Shown here: positions 8,590 through 17,352 of the stretch, in pieces | Layout: each line of letters begins with the position of its first letter | How positions within the stretch are numbered: position 1 is the first letter of the stretch | DNA from: Motilibacter peucedani | Lineage (GTDB): Bacteria > Actinomycetota > Actinomycetes > Motilibacterales > Motilibacteraceae | Direction of reading: 5' to 3' | Length of the DNA stretch: 64,000 nucleotides | NCBI RefSeq assembly: GCF_003634695.1 | Contig: NZ_RBWV01000010.1 | Coordinates: 620,001 to 684,000 of the forward strand | The notes under the pieces: model-generated | Seen by the model: only the letters and a program-made list of their open reading frames with translations | The model's database searches: none | Told to the model about the DNA's origin: nothing | Program-made: the position numbers and the translations under genes

Positions 8590-10109
8590 CCAGCGGTCCG
8601 ATGGGCCCCACGGGCACCGACCCGGCAGCGCTCGACGCGTCGGACACGACCTCGCTCGACGAGCACCCGCTGGCCGACAGCGACGACGACTACGACGACG
8701 AGTTCGCCGACGACGAGAACTTCGTCATCGACGACGACGACCTCGAAGAGCCCTCCGACGACGAGTTCGAGCTCGGCGACGACCCGCTCGACGGGCTCAT
8801 CCTGCCGGTGCTCGCCGTGGTCGGCCGGCCCAACGTCGGCAAGTCGACGCTGGTCAACCGCATCCTCGGCCGTCGTGAGGCGGTCGTCGAGGACGTGCCG
8901 GGCGTGACGCGCGACCGCGTCGCCTACGACGCGTCGTGGTCGGGCCGGCAGTTCACCCTGGTCGACACCGGCGGGTGGGAGCGCGACGTCACCGGGCTCG
9001 CCGCCCGCGTGGCCGAGCAGGCCGAGCTCGCCGTGGCCGCGGCCGACGCCGTGCTGCTCGTCGTCGACGCGACCGTCGGCGCCACCGACACCGAGGACGC
9101 GGTGGTGCGCGTGCTGCGCCGGGCCGGCAAGCCGGTCGTCCTCGCCGCCAACAAGGTCGACGACCAGAAGGCCGAGTCCGACGCCCTGGCGCTGTGGAAC
9201 CTCGGGCTGGGCGAGCCCTACCCCGTCTCGGCCCTGCACGGCCGGGGGAGCGGTGACCTGCTCGACGCGATCATCGCCGTGCTGCCCCAGCCGCGTCCGG
9301 CGGAGGCCGTGCCCCAGGGCCCGCGGCGGGTGGCGCTCGTGGGGCGTCCCAACGTCGGCAAGTCGAGCCTGCTCAACGCGCTCGCGGGCGAGGACCGCGT
9401 GGTCGTCGACCCGACCGCGGGAACGACCCGCGACCCGGTCGACGAGCTCGTCGAGCTCGGCGGCCGCGACTGGCGCTTCGTCGACACCGCCGGCATCCGG
9501 CGCCGCGTGCACCTGCAGCAGGGCGCCGACTACTACGCCTCGCTGCGCACCAAGACCGCCGTCGACAAGGCCGAGGTGGCCGTGCTGCTGCTCGACGCCA
9601 GCGAGCCGCTGGCCGAGCAGGACATCCGCATCGCCTCGATGGTCTCGGAGTCCGGTCGGGCGCTGGTCCTCGCCTTCAACAAGTGGGACCTGCTCGACGA
9701 GGAGCGCCACGAGATCCTCGAGCGCGAGATCGACCGCGACCTCGCGATGGTGCGCTGGGCGCCGCGGGTCAACATCTCGGCGATGACCAAGCGCCACCTC
9801 GACAAGCTGGTGCCGGCGCTCGACACCGCCCTCGAGGGGTGGGAGACGCGCGTGCCGACCGCGCGGCTCAACTCCTTCCTCGGCCAGCTCGTGTCGGCGA
9901 CGCCGCCGCCGGTCCGCGGGGGCAAGCAGCCGAAGATCCTGTTCGCCACGCAGGCCGGTGCGGCCCCGCCGCGCTTCGTGCTCTTCACGTCGGGCTTCCT
10001 CGAGGCCGGCTACCGCCGCTTCATCGAGCGGCGGCTGCGCGAGGAGTTCGGCTTCGCCGGCAGCCCGATCTCGATCTCGGTGCGCGTCCGCGAGAAGAAG
10101 AAGCGCTGA
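8586..10109 (+). CDS. der: Ribosome-assembly GTPase Der (EngA)
   Basis: 507 residues. Two tandem G domains each carry GRPNVGKS (about residues 80 and 257), with switch motifs DTGG and DTAG and NKVD/NKWD specificity motifs, followed by the C-terminal KH-like domain ([16 protein letters not shown]). Der acts in 50S subunit assembly. An unusual N-terminal extension of about 75 residues is strongly acidic (about 20-60 are mostly Asp and Glu). The ATG at 8586 overlaps the cmk stop (ATGA). The extension is in the same GC-codon pattern as the rest and is likely translated. Confidence 0.95.
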   Translation: MTSGPMGPTGTDPAALDASDTTSLDEHPLADSDDDYDDEFADDENFVIDDDDLEEPSDDEFELGDDPLDGLILPVLAVVGRPNVGKSTLVNRILGRREAVVEDVPGVTRDRVAYDASWSGRQFTLVDTGGWERDVTGLAARVAEQAELAVAAADAVLLVVDATVGATDTEDAVVRVLRRAGKPVVLAANKVDDQKAESDALALWNLGLGEPYPVSALHGRGSGDLLDAIIAVLPQPRPAEAVPQGPRRVALVGRPNVGKSSLLNALAGEDRVVVDPTAGTTRDPVDELVELGGRDWRFVDTAGIRRRVHLQQGADYYASLRTKTAVDKAEVAVLLLDASEPLAEQDIRIASMVSESGRALVLAFNKWDLLDEERHEILEREIDRDLAMVRWAPRVNISAMTKRHLDKLVPALDTALEGWETRVPTARLNSFLGQLVSATPPPVRGGKQPKILFATQAGAAPPRFVLFTSGFLEAGYRRFIERRLREEFGFAGSPISISVRVREKKKR

Positions 10110-10184
10110 GCCTGCCGGGTGTCAGGCGGCTCCCGCTGCTGCGGTAAGGTCTACGGGTCCGCCCGGCACGACCGGGCGCTCGTT

Positions 10185-10258
<74 letters not shown>

Positions 10259-10265
10259 CATCGTG

Positions 10266-10298
10266 ACGCCCCCGACCAGAGCTCCTGGTCGGGGGCGT
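10266..10298 (+). terminator. Intrinsic terminator after tRNA-Pro
   Basis: A 14-bp perfect stem, 10266-10279 with 10285-10298, and a 5-nt loop lies 8 nt after the tRNA. The following bases are only weakly T-rich, as usual in such GC-rich genomes. Confidence 0.85.
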
Positions 10299-10356
10299 TC
10301 GTCGTTCCCGATGGTTGTCCGGTCACAGACGGTGGAGACCGGCGGCCCCTCACGGG

Positions 10357-10362
10357 TAGTGT
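10357..10362 (+). promoter_or_regulatory. Possible -10 element upstream of the phosphatidyltransferase gene
   Basis: TAGTGT is the best -10-like hexamer in the 199 nt between the terminator and the next start, implying a leader of roughly 130 nt in which I see no known RNA element. Confidence 0.3.
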
Positions 10363-10497
10363 CGCGGCACAGAGACGTACGAGGCAGCCCGTACGCCCCG
10401 TCCCCGAGCGCCAGCAGCTGCGCCGTCGCAGCGCTCGCCGCCCAGCCGCACCGGAGCGGGACAGCCCCCACACCCGCCCCGTCTGGAGGACGACAGC

Positions 10498-11112
10498 ATG
10501 GACGGACCGCCTCCGCCCGAGCTCGTGCCGACCGACCGCGTGCTCACCGTGCCCAACGCGCTGTCGGCGCTGCGCCTGGTGGGCGTGCCCTTCTTCCTCT
10601 GGCTCGTGCTCGACCACCACGACGGGTGGGCGCTGGCGCTGCTCGTGGTGAGCGGGCTGACCGACTGGCTCGACGGCAAGATCGCCCGGGCCACGGGCAC
10701 GACGAGCCGGCTCGGCGCGCTGCTCGACCCGGCCGCCGACCGGCTCTACATCGTCGCGACGCTGGTCGGGCTGACCATCCGAGGCGTGCTGCCGCTGTGG
10801 GTGCCGGTCGTGCTGGTGGCGCGCGAGCTGGTCCTGGGCGTCGCACTGCTCGTGCTGCGGCGCCACGGGTACGGCCCGCTGCCGGTGCACTTCCTCGGCA
10901 AGGCGGCGACCGCGAACCTGCTCTACGCCTTCCCGCTGCTGCTGCTCGGCGACGGCCGCGGGACGCTCGAGTCCACGGCCGACGCCTTCGGCTGGGCCTT
11001 CGCGGTCTGGGGCACGGTCCTCTACTGGTACGCAGGGGTGCTCTACCTCGCGCAGGCGCGCGAGCTGCTCCGGCGCGTACCCCGCCTGCGAGTGGGAAAG
11101 GCACTCTCGTGA
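10498..11112 (+). CDS. CDP-alcohol phosphatidyltransferase (membrane phospholipid synthase)
   Basis: 204 residues with several hydrophobic helices. The full family signature D-x2-DG-x2-AR-x8-G-x3-D-x3-D is seen in the segment starting DWLDGKIAR and ending GALLDPAAD (residues about 56-81). Such enzymes transfer a phosphatidyl group from CDP-diacylglycerol to an alcohol in the inner membrane. Position before the DUF881-gcvH cluster matches Rv1822 (pgsA2) of M. tuberculosis from memory; the acceptor alcohol cannot be deduced. The ATG has a GGAGG site 8 nt upstream. It overlaps the next gene by GTGA. Confidence 0.88.
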   Translation: MDGPPPPELVPTDRVLTVPNALSALRLVGVPFFLWLVLDHHDGWALALLVVSGLTDWLDGKIARATGTTSRLGALLDPAADRLYIVATLVGLTIRGVLPLWVPVVLVARELVLGVALLVLRRHGYGPLPVHFLGKAATANLLYAFPLLLLGDGRGTLESTADAFGWAFAVWGTVLYWYAGVLYLAQARELLRRVPRLRVGKALS

Positions 11113-13604
11113 AAGCCGTCGTGATGGCGGGCGGTGAGGGCACCCGGCTGCGGCCGATGACGGCCAGCATGCCCAAGCCGCTGCTGCCCGTGGTCAACCG
11201 GCCGATCATGGAGCACGTCCTGCGCCTGCTGCGCTCCCACGGCTTCGACGAGACCGTCGTGACCGTCCAGTTCCTCGCCGCGCTGGTGCGCAACTACTTC
11301 GGCGACGGCGAGGACCTCGGGATGTCGCTGCAGTACGCGACCGAGGAGACCCCGCTCGGCACGGCGGGCAGCGTGCGCAACGCCGCCCACCTGCTCAAGG
11401 ACGACACCTTCGTGGTGATCAGCGGCGACGCCCTCACCGACATCGACCTGACCTCGCTGGTCAAGGCCCACCGCCAGCGCGGCGCGCTGGTCACGGTGTG
11501 CCTCAAGCGCGTCGAGAACCCCCTCGACTTCGGCATCACGATCCTCGACGAGGACGAGCGCATCCAGCGGTTCCTCGAGAAGCCCACCTGGGGGCAGGTC
11601 TTCTCGGACACCGTCAACACCGGCATCTACGTGATGGAGCCCGAGGTCCTCGAGCTCGTCACCGCGGGGGAGACGGTCGACTGGTCGGGCGACGTGTTCC
11701 CGAAGCTCCTCGAGCGCGGCGCCCCGGTCTACGGCTACGTCGCCGACGGCTACTGGGAGGACGTCGGCACCCAGGAGTCCTACCTGCGCGCGCAGGCCGA
11801 CGTCCTCAACGGCAACGTCGACGTGCAGATCGACGGGTTCGAGGTCTCGCCCGGTGTCTGGATTGCCGAGGGCGCCGACGTCGACCCCGACGCCAAGCTC
11901 GTCGGCCCGCTCTACGTCGGCGACTACGCCAAGGTCGAGGGCGGCGCGACGCTGCGCGAGCACACCGTGCTGGGCAGCAACGTCGTCGTGAAGAGCGGCG
12001 CCTTCCTCGAGCGCGCCGTCGTGCACGACAACGTCTTCATCGGCCCGCACGCCAGCCTGCGCGCCTGCGTCATCGGCAAGAACACCGACGTCATGCGCAG
12101 CGCGCGCGTCGAGGAGAACGCCGTCATCGGTGACGAGTGCGTCATCGAGGAGGAGGCGATCGTCCAGTCGGGGGTCAAGGTCTACCCCTTCAAGACGGTC
12201 GAGGCCGGCGCGGTCGTCAACCAGAGCGTCATCTTCGAGTCGCGCGGCCAGCGCAGCCTGTTCGGCCCGCGCGGCGTCAGCGGCATCGTCAACGTCGAGA
12301 TCACCCCCGAGCTCGCCGTGCGCCTCGCCAGCGCCTGGGCGACGACGCTGCCCAAGGGCTCGACGGTCATCACGGCCTGCGACCACAGCCGCGGCGCCCG
12401 CACCATCAAGCGCGCGGTCATCGCCGCCCTCAACAGCTCGGCGCTCAACGTCGAGGACCTCGAGGCCGTGCCGCTGCCCGTCGCGCGCCTGCAGACCGCC
12501 GACGGCGGCGTCGGCGGCGTCTACATCCGCACCACCCGCGGGCTGCCCGAGAGCATCGACATCGTCCTGCTCGACGGCGCCGGCGCCGACCTCAGCCAGA
12601 GCGGGCAGCGCAAGGTCGAGCGCGTCCTCTCCCGCCAGGAGTACCGCCGCGCCTTCCCCGGCGAGATCGGCGACCTGCAGTGGCCCAGCCGGGTCGGCGA
12701 GGGCTACGTCACCGCCCTGCTGCACCGGCTCGACACCCGCGGCGTCGCCGAGGCCGAGCTCAAGGTCGTCGTCGACACCGGCGGCGGCCCGGCCGCGCTG
12801 ATCCTGCCGCCCCTGCTCGGCCGGCTCAGCATCGACGTGCTCACCATCGGCAACCGGCTCGACGAGACCTACCCCACCGAGACCCGCGAGGGCCGGCAGG
12901 TCGCGCTCGAGCGGCTCGGCGAGCTCGTCGCCTCCTCGGGCGCGGCCTTCGGGGTGCGCTTCGACCCCGTGGGCGAGCGCATCTCCCTCGCCGACGAGAC
13001 GGGTCGGCCGGTGCCTGACGAGCGCGCCCTGCTCGTGGTGCTCGACCTGGTCGCAGCGGAGAAGAACCGCGGCGTCGTGGCCCTGCCGGTCACCACGACG
13101 CGGGTCAGCGAGGCGGTCGCGAGGTTCCACGGCGTACGCATCGCCTGGACCGGTACGTCGTCGGCCCAGCTCGCGGCGGCCGCGCACGACCCCGACCTCG
13201 TCCTCGGCGCCGACGGCCGCGGCGGGTTCGTGGTGCCGGAGTCCAGCGGCATCGTCGACGGCATCGCGGCCTTCGTCCACCTGGTCGGCCTGGTCGCCCG
13301 CACCCAGCTCCAGCTCTCGGAGATCAACGCCCGCATCCCCACCTCGCACATCGTGCGCCGCTCGATCCCGACGCCGTGGGCGGCGAAGGGATCGGTCATG
13401 CGCGCGGTGGTCGAGGCGGCCGGCGACCGGCAGGTCGACACGACCGACGGCGTACGCGTCGTCGAGCGCGACGGCAGCTGGACCCTCGTGCTCCCGGACC
13501 CCTCCGAACCGGTCACGCACCTGTGGGCCGAGGGGTCGAACGACGCCGCTGCGGAGGCGATGCTCGACGAGTGGGCGCTCGTCGTCGAACGCGCCAACCG
13601 CTAG
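11109..13604 (+). CDS. Nucleotidyltransferase - left-handed beta-helix - phosphohexomutase-like fusion (mannose-1-phosphate guanylyltransferase type)
   Basis: 831 residues. Residues 1-235 are a sugar-1-phosphate nucleotidyltransferase (MAGGEGTRLRPMT, then PKPLLPVVNRP); about 250-365 is a hexapeptide-repeat beta-helix; about 375-831 follows the phosphomannomutase fold. The mutase part lacks the TASHNP phosphoserine loop: the corresponding stretch reads GGVYIRTTRGLPE, so it may be catalytically dead or only bind sugar phosphate. Related fusions in actinobacteria and cyanobacteria are annotated as GDP-mannose pyrophosphorylases, feeding glycan or lipoglycan synthesis. The GTG start overlaps the phosphatidyltransferase stop, hinting at linked envelope-lipid roles. 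Confidence 0.85.
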   Translation: MKAVVMAGGEGTRLRPMTASMPKPLLPVVNRPIMEHVLRLLRSHGFDETVVTVQFLAALVRNYFGDGEDLGMSLQYATEETPLGTAGSVRNAAHLLKDDTFVVISGDALTDIDLTSLVKAHRQRGALVTVCLKRVENPLDFGITILDEDERIQRFLEKPTWGQVFSDTVNTGIYVMEPEVLELVTAGETVDWSGDVFPKLLERGAPVYGYVADGYWEDVGTQESYLRAQADVLNGNVDVQIDGFEVSPGVWIAEGADVDPDAKLVGPLYVGDYAKVEGGATLREHTVLGSNVVVKSGAFLERAVVHDNVFIGPHASLRACVIGKNTDVMRSARVEENAVIGDECVIEEEAIVQSGVKVYPFKTVEAGAVVNQSVIFESRGQRSLFGPRGVSGIVNVEITPELAVRLASAWATTLPKGSTVITACDHSRGARTIKRAVIAALNSSALNVEDLEAVPLPVARLQTADGGVGGVYIRTTRGLPESIDIVLLDGAGADLSQSGQRKVERVLSRQEYRRAFPGEIGDLQWPSRVGEGYVTALLHRLDTRGVAEAELKVVVDTGGGPAALILPPLLGRLSIDVLTIGNRLDETYPTETREGRQVALERLGELVASSGAAFGVRFDPVGERISLADETGRPVPDERALLVVLDLVAAEKNRGVVALPVTTTRVSEAVARFHGVRIAWTGTSSAQLAAAAHDPDLVLGADGRGGFVVPESSGIVDGIAAFVHLVGLVARTQLQLSEINARIPTSHIVRRSIPTPWAAKGSVMRAVVEAAGDRQVDTTDGVRVVERDGSWTLVLPDPSEPVTHLWAEGSNDAAAEAMLDEWALVVERANR

Positions 13605-13634
13605 TCCGTCCGACCCGCGTGGCACGATGCGGGG

Positions 13635-14420
13635 GTGACGACCGGCGCGGCTCCGCAGGCGCGCCCGGACGCGACCATGGCGCTGGTCGACGAGCTGCTG
13701 CTGCACCGCGGCGAGAGCGCCTACGCCGTCGCCGCCCGCAACCCGCACCCCGGCGCGGCCCGCGTGGCGCTGGTCGGGCTGGTGGTGGCCGGGCTGGTGC
13801 TCGGCGTCGCGGCCGCGGAGCACCGGGCGACCCGGCCGGCCGCCTCGGCCGACCGGGCGGGGCTCGTCGAGGCGGTGCAGGCCCGCTCCCGCTCCGTCGA
13901 CACCGAGCGCGCGGAGCTCGCCCGCCTGCGCGCGGGGATCGCGGCGCTGCGCGCGTCGCCGGCCCCGTCGGCGGTGCCGTCGCCCGACCCGGCGGCCGCT
14001 GCCGCCGCCGGCCTCGCCGCGCTCCGCGGGCCAGGGGTCGCGGTGACGGTCGACGACCCGGCCGACCGGTCGGCGCCGCGCGTCGAGGACCGCGACCTCC
14101 AGCTCGTGGTCGACGGGCTGTGGGCGGCCGGCGCGACCGGCGTCGCTGTCGACGGCAACCGCCTGACCTCGCTCACCGCGATCCGCACTGCGGGCAGCGC
14201 CGTGCTCGTCGGCTACCGCGCGGTCTCCCCGCCCTACACGGTGCTGGCGACCGGGCCCGCAGCCCTGCGCTCGCGCTTCGTCGCCGGCGCCGGCGGAGCG
14301 CTGCTCTCCGAGCTGGCCGACGCCTACGGCGTGCGGTGGAGCGCGCGCTCGCGCAGCAGCGTCGCGCTGCCCGCCGCCACCGCCTCCCTGCGCGTCGCGA
14401 GCCCGGGACCGACCCGGTGA
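13635..14420 (+). CDS. DUF881-family protein (first copy)
   Basis: 261 residues. One transmembrane segment at about 43-62 (ALVGLVVAGLVLGVAAA) follows a cytoplasmic N-tail; a coiled-coil region (about 80-110) precedes the DUF881 domain, marked by GPGVAVTVDDP and LQLVVDGLWAAGATGVAVDG. DUF881 proteins (B. subtilis YlxW/YlxX type) are extracytoplasmic and their function is unknown; their gene clusters lie near division genes. It matches the position of Rv1823. The GTG at 13635 has CACGAT 6 nt upstream and no Shine-Dalgarno site, so it may be leaderless. It overlaps sbp by GTGA. Confidence 0.85.
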   Translation: MTTGAAPQARPDATMALVDELLLHRGESAYAVAARNPHPGAARVALVGLVVAGLVLGVAAAEHRATRPAASADRAGLVEAVQARSRSVDTERAELARLRAGIAALRASPAPSAVPSPDPAAAAAAGLAALRGPGVAVTVDDPADRSAPRVEDRDLQLVVDGLWAAGATGVAVDGNRLTSLTAIRTAGSAVLVGYRAVSPPYTVLATGPAALRSRFVAGAGGALLSELADAYGVRWSARSRSSVALPAATASLRVASPGPTR

Positions 14421-14749
14421 TCCCCGTCCTCGGGCTCGTCGTCGGCGTCGTCGCCGGCCTCGTGCTGCACCCCACGGTCCCGCTCTGGCTGCAGCCCTAC
14501 CTGCCCATCGCGGTCGTCGCGGCGCTCGACGCGGTGTTCGGCGCGTGCCGCGCGGCGCTCGACGGCGTCTTCGACGAGCGGGTGTTCGTCGTGTCGTTCC
14601 TGTCCAACACGGTGGTCGCTGCGCTGATCGTCTACCTCGGCGACCAGCTGGGCGTCGGCGGGCAGCTCTCCACCGGGGTCGTGATCGTGCTCGGCGTGCG
14701 CATCTTCGCCAACGTCGCGGCCATCCGGCGCCGGCTGTTCGGGGCCTAG
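14417..14749 (+). CDS. sbp: Small basic protein family (DUF1290, Sbp)
   Basis: 110 residues, integral membrane, with three to four hydrophobic helices. The segments LGLVVGVVAGLVL, PIAVVAALDAVFGACRAALDGVFDE and NTVVAALIVYLGDQLGVG are typical for the Sbp/YlxX-adjacent family. Function is unknown; it is almost always sandwiched between DUF881 genes, as here. The GTG at 14417 overlaps the preceding stop by 4 bp. The next DUF881 gene starts 2 nt after its stop, so the three are probably one translational unit. Confidence 0.88.
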   Translation: MIPVLGLVVGVVAGLVLHPTVPLWLQPYLPIAVVAALDAVFGACRAALDGVFDERVFVVSFLSNTVVAALIVYLGDQLGVGGQLSTGVVIVLGVRIFANVAAIRRRLFGA

Positions 14750-14751
14750 CC

Positions 14752-15417
14752 GTGCGACCGCTGCCCCCGCTGCGCGCCCGGCCGCGGGCGCAGGTCGCCG
14801 TCGGGGTCGTGCTCGCCCTGGTCGGCTTCGCCGCCGTCGTGCAGGCCCGCTCGTCGGGCACCAGCTCGCTGTCGGGGCTGCGCCAGACCGAGCTGGTGCG
14901 CATCCTCGACGACTCCGAGGCGCGCTCCGAGCAGCTGGCCGAGGAGCTGCGGACCCTGCAGCAGGACTACGACTCGCTCTCCCGCGGCCGGGCGGCCGAC
15001 GCCGCGGCCGCGGCCGACGCGCGCCGCCGTGCCGACGAGCTCGGCATCCTCGCCGGCACGTTGCGGGCCACCGGTCCGGGGGTCGAGGTGCGCATCCCCG
15101 ACCCGCAGGGCCGGGTCCGCGCCGTCGCGCTGCTCGACCTGGTGCAGGAGCTGCGCGACGCGGGCGCCGAGGCGATCCAGATCGGGTCGGTGCGCGTCGT
15201 CGTGAGCACCGCGCTCGAGGAGTCGGCGCAAGGGGTCCGCGTCGACGGGACCGTCGTGCCGCAGCCGTACGTCGTGCTCGCCGTCGGCCCCGCGGCCGAC
15301 CTCGCGTCGGCGCTCGGCATCCCCGGCGGGGTCGTCGAGTCGCTGCAGGCGGCCGGCGTCTCGCCGCAGGTCTCCCAGCGCGCGAGCGTGCTGGTCAGCG
15401 CGTTGCATCCCGGTTGA
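14752..15417 (+). CDS. DUF881-family protein (second copy)
   Basis: 221 residues. A transmembrane segment near residues 13-31 (VAVGVVLALVGFAAVVQA) is followed by a coiled coil (about 45-95, many Glu, Arg, Ala) and the DUF881 domain with GPGVEVRIPDP, LVQELRDAGAEAIQIG and VVLAVGPAADLASAL. It is the counterpart of Rv1825. The GTG start lies 2 nt after the sbp stop. The two DUF881 proteins of this cluster are diverged from each other, so they could form a heteromeric extracytoplasmic complex with Sbp; that is inference. Confidence 0.87.
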   Translation: MRPLPPLRARPRAQVAVGVVLALVGFAAVVQARSSGTSSLSGLRQTELVRILDDSEARSEQLAEELRTLQQDYDSLSRGRAADAAAAADARRRADELGILAGTLRATGPGVEVRIPDPQGRVRAVALLDLVQELRDAGAEAIQIGSVRVVVSTALEESAQGVRVDGTVVPQPYVVLAVGPAADLASALGIPGGVVESLQAAGVSPQVSQRASVLVSALHPG

Positions 15418-15426
15418 GCCCGTGGC

Positions 15427-15445
15427 TAGGGTCGCGGGCTAGGGT
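15427..15445 (+). promoter_or_regulatory. Duplicated TAGGGT -10 hexamers upstream of gcvH
   Basis: TAGGGT occurs at 15427-15432 and 15440-15445 within a direct repeat of GGCTAGGGTCG type, in the gap between the DUF881 gene and gcvH. Either could serve as -10 element; the leader would be about 45-60 nt and contains a GGAGG-type ribosome-binding site. Confidence 0.4.
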
Positions 15446-15495
15446 CGGGCTCCCGGCCCGCGAGCCCACGCACCGCCACAGACACGGAGGACCGA

Positions 15496-15870
15496 GTGCT
15501 CCCGCAGGACCTGCGCTACACCGCCCAGCACGAGTGGCTCCGCGAGAGCGACGGCGTCGTGCGCGTCGGCATCACCGACTTCGCGCAGGACGCGCTGGGC
15601 GACGTCGTCTTCGTCCAGCTGCCCGCGGTCGGCGACACGGTCACGGCGGGTGAGTCGTGCGGAGAGGTCGAGTCGACCAAGAGCGTCAGCGACGTCTACT
15701 CCCCGGTCACCGGCGAGGTCGTGGCCCGCAACGAGGCCCTCGAGCAGACGCCCGAGCTGGTCAACTCCGACCCCTACGGCGAGGGCTGGATGTTCGAGGT
15801 GCGCGGCGGCGCGCAGGGCGGTCAGGAGCTGCTCGACGCCGACGCCTACGCCGCCCTCACCCAGCAGTAG
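15496..15870 (+). CDS. gcvH: Glycine cleavage system H protein
   Basis: 124 residues, typical length. GcvH carries the aminomethyl group between GcvP, GcvT and the dihydrolipoamide dehydrogenase on a lipoylated lysine: the motif [15 protein letters not shown] is present with the lipoyl Lys at residue 62. The GTG start follows ACGGAGGACC with correct spacing. gcvP lies about 3 kb downstream with three regulatory genes between, while gcvT is not in this window. Context matches Rv1826. Confidence 0.97.
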   Translation: MLPQDLRYTAQHEWLRESDGVVRVGITDFAQDALGDVVFVQLPAVGDTVTAGESCGEVESTKSVSDVYSPVTGEVVARNEALEQTPELVNSDPYGEGWMFEVRGGAQGGQELLDADAYAALTQQ

Positions 15871-15900
15871 ACCGATCAGCGGCCGACCGTCCTCGCGCGG

Positions 15901-15906
15901 TAGCCT
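15901..15906 (+). promoter_or_regulatory. Possible -10 element for the FHA gene
   Basis: TAGCCT in the 122-nt gap between gcvH and the FHA-domain gene. It implies a leader of about 80 nt. Confidence 0.3.
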
Positions 15907-15992
15907 CGACCTCGAGTCAAGGTTCAGCGACCCCGCTGCGCACACCCGGCGACCGCGCCGGGCGTCGCGCCCCCGTCGACGAAAGGCCGCAC

Positions 15993-16505
15993 ATGTCGTT
16001 CTGCACCAACTGCGGGCACGCCAACGACGAGTCGGCCCGCTTCTGCAGCAGCTGCGGCACCGCCCTGCGCACCGGCGACATGACCAGCGCGCTCTCGATC
16101 CAGGGGCTCGCGGGCGAGCCGGCCACCGAGCCCGAGGCCGACGCCGGCTCGTTCTCGCAGGCCGACCTCGCAGCGGTCAGCGCCCTGCCGCCGGGCTCGG
16201 CGCTGCTCGTCGTGCGCCGCGGGCCCAACGCCGGCAGCCGGTTCCTGCTCGACGAGGACGTCACCACCGCCGGGCGCCACCCGGAGAGCGACATCTTCCT
16301 CGACGACGTCACGGTCTCGCGCCGGCACGCGGAGTTCGTGCGCACGCCTGACGGCTTCCTCGTCCGCGACGTCGGCAGCCTCAACGGCACCTACGTCAAC
16401 CGCCAGCGCATCGACTCGGTGCTGCTCTCCGGCGGCGACGAGGTCCAGGTCGGCAAGTACCGCCTGGCCTACCTGCTGAGCGGGGGCGGGGGAGCCAAGG
16501 GGTGA
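15993..16505 (+). CDS. garA: GarA/OdhI-like FHA-domain regulator with N-terminal zinc ribbon
   Basis: 170 residues. The first 23 residues form a double-CxxC zinc ribbon (CTNC and CSSC), followed by a linker with DMTSALSIQG that may be the kinase-target threonine region, and an FHA domain at about 70-160 (GRHPESDIFLDD, VSRRHAEF, LNGTYVN). In mycobacteria and corynebacteria GarA/OdhI is phosphorylated by PknB/PknG-type kinases and inhibits 2-oxoglutarate dehydrogenase and glutamate enzymes. The location between gcvH and ftsR matches Rv1827. The zinc ribbon is not part of the mycobacterial GarA as I remember it, so exact equivalence is an inference. GAAAGG precedes the ATG. Confidence 0.8.
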   Translation: MSFCTNCGHANDESARFCSSCGTALRTGDMTSALSIQGLAGEPATEPEADAGSFSQADLAAVSALPPGSALLVVRRGPNAGSRFLLDEDVTTAGRHPESDIFLDDVTVSRRHAEFVRTPDGFLVRDVGSLNGTYVNRQRIDSVLLSGGDEVQVGKYRLAYLLSGGGGAKG

Positions 16506-17284
16506 GCGCGCTCCCGGCGTCCCGTGCCACCGACCCCATGACGCGCTCGACCGGCTCGACCAGGAGCATCGGGGAGGTCCTCTCGACCCTGCGTACCGAG
16601 TTCCCCGACGTCAGCATCTCGAAGATCCGCTTCCTCGAGGCTGAAGGTCTGGTCGAGCCTGAGCGCACCGCGTCGGGCTACCGCAAGTTCTCCGCTGCCG
16701 ACGTCGAGCGGCTGAGGTACGTGCTGCGCGCCCAGCGCGACGCCTACCTCCCGCTGCGGGTGATCAAGGAGCACCTGGAGGCGATCGACCGCGGCCTCGA
16801 GCCGCCGGCGCTCTCCGCCGCTGCGCCGCGCGTGCCGCAGGCGAGCCTCGAGCCGGCCGACGACCCCGACGTGCTGGCGCGCGAGGCCTTCGGCCCCGAC
16901 GCCGCCGCGACCCTGCGCCTCTCCCGGCGCGAGCTGTGCGAGGCCGCCGGCATCGCCGAGGCCCAGCTGCGCGAGGTCGAGTCCTTCGGCCTCATCGGCG
17001 AGCCGTCGGCGACCGGCCACTACGACCGCGACGCGCTGCTCGTGGCCAGGGTGGTCGGAGAGCTCGCCCGCTTCGGCGTCGAGCCGCGCCACCTGCGTCC
17101 CTTCCGCACCGCGGCCGAGCGCCAGGCCGGGCTCGTCGAGCAGGCCAGCGCACCCCTGCTGCGCCAGCGCGGCGCCGACGCCCAGGCCCGCGCCGAGGAG
17201 GCCACCCGCGAGCTGACGGCCCTGACCGTGCGGCTGCACGCGCTGCTCGTGAAGGCGGCGCTCGACCGCTCCGCCGGGCGCTGA
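16502..17284 (+). CDS. ftsR: FtsR-type MerR-family regulator
   Basis: 260 residues. After about 22 variable residues comes a MerR winged helix (SIGEVLSTLRTEFPDVSISKIRFLEAEGLVEPERT as landmark region, residues about 22-60; SGYRKFSAADVERLRYV). A second MerR-like HTH segment (LSRRELCEAAGIAEAQLREVESFGLI, near 140-165) and a coiled C-terminus follow. Corynebacterial FtsR activates ftsZ; Rv1828 is the mycobacterial homologue at the same position. The GTG start overlaps the FHA gene stop by 4 bp, coupling the two. Confidence 0.85.
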   Translation: MSALPASRATDPMTRSTGSTRSIGEVLSTLRTEFPDVSISKIRFLEAEGLVEPERTASGYRKFSAADVERLRYVLRAQRDAYLPLRVIKEHLEAIDRGLEPPALSAAAPRVPQASLEPADDPDVLAREAFGPDAAATLRLSRRELCEAAGIAEAQLREVESFGLIGEPSATGHYDRDALLVARVVGELARFGVEPRHLRPFRTAAERQAGLVEQASAPLLRQRGADAQARAEEATRELTALTVRLHALLVKAALDRSAGR

Positions 17285-17340
17285 GGGCCCGCCCGCTCCG
17301 CCGCTGACGAGAGCGCCGACGGCGCGAGACCTCCTGCGGG

Positions 17341-17346
17341 TAGGGT
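17341..17346 (+). promoter_or_regulatory. -10 hexamer for a leaderless transcript of the bifunctional-nuclease gene
   Basis: TAGGGT sits 6 nt before GTG 17353 with no ribosome-binding site between. Confidence 0.5.
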
Positions 17347-17352
17347 GAAACC

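Noticed and set aside
11043-14903. A 1286-codon open frame on the minus strand
   Set aside because: It lies opposite the guanylyltransferase fusion and DUF881 genes, has Arg/Gly/His-rich low-complexity sequence and no family resemblance. It is the usual shadow of GC-rich codon bias.
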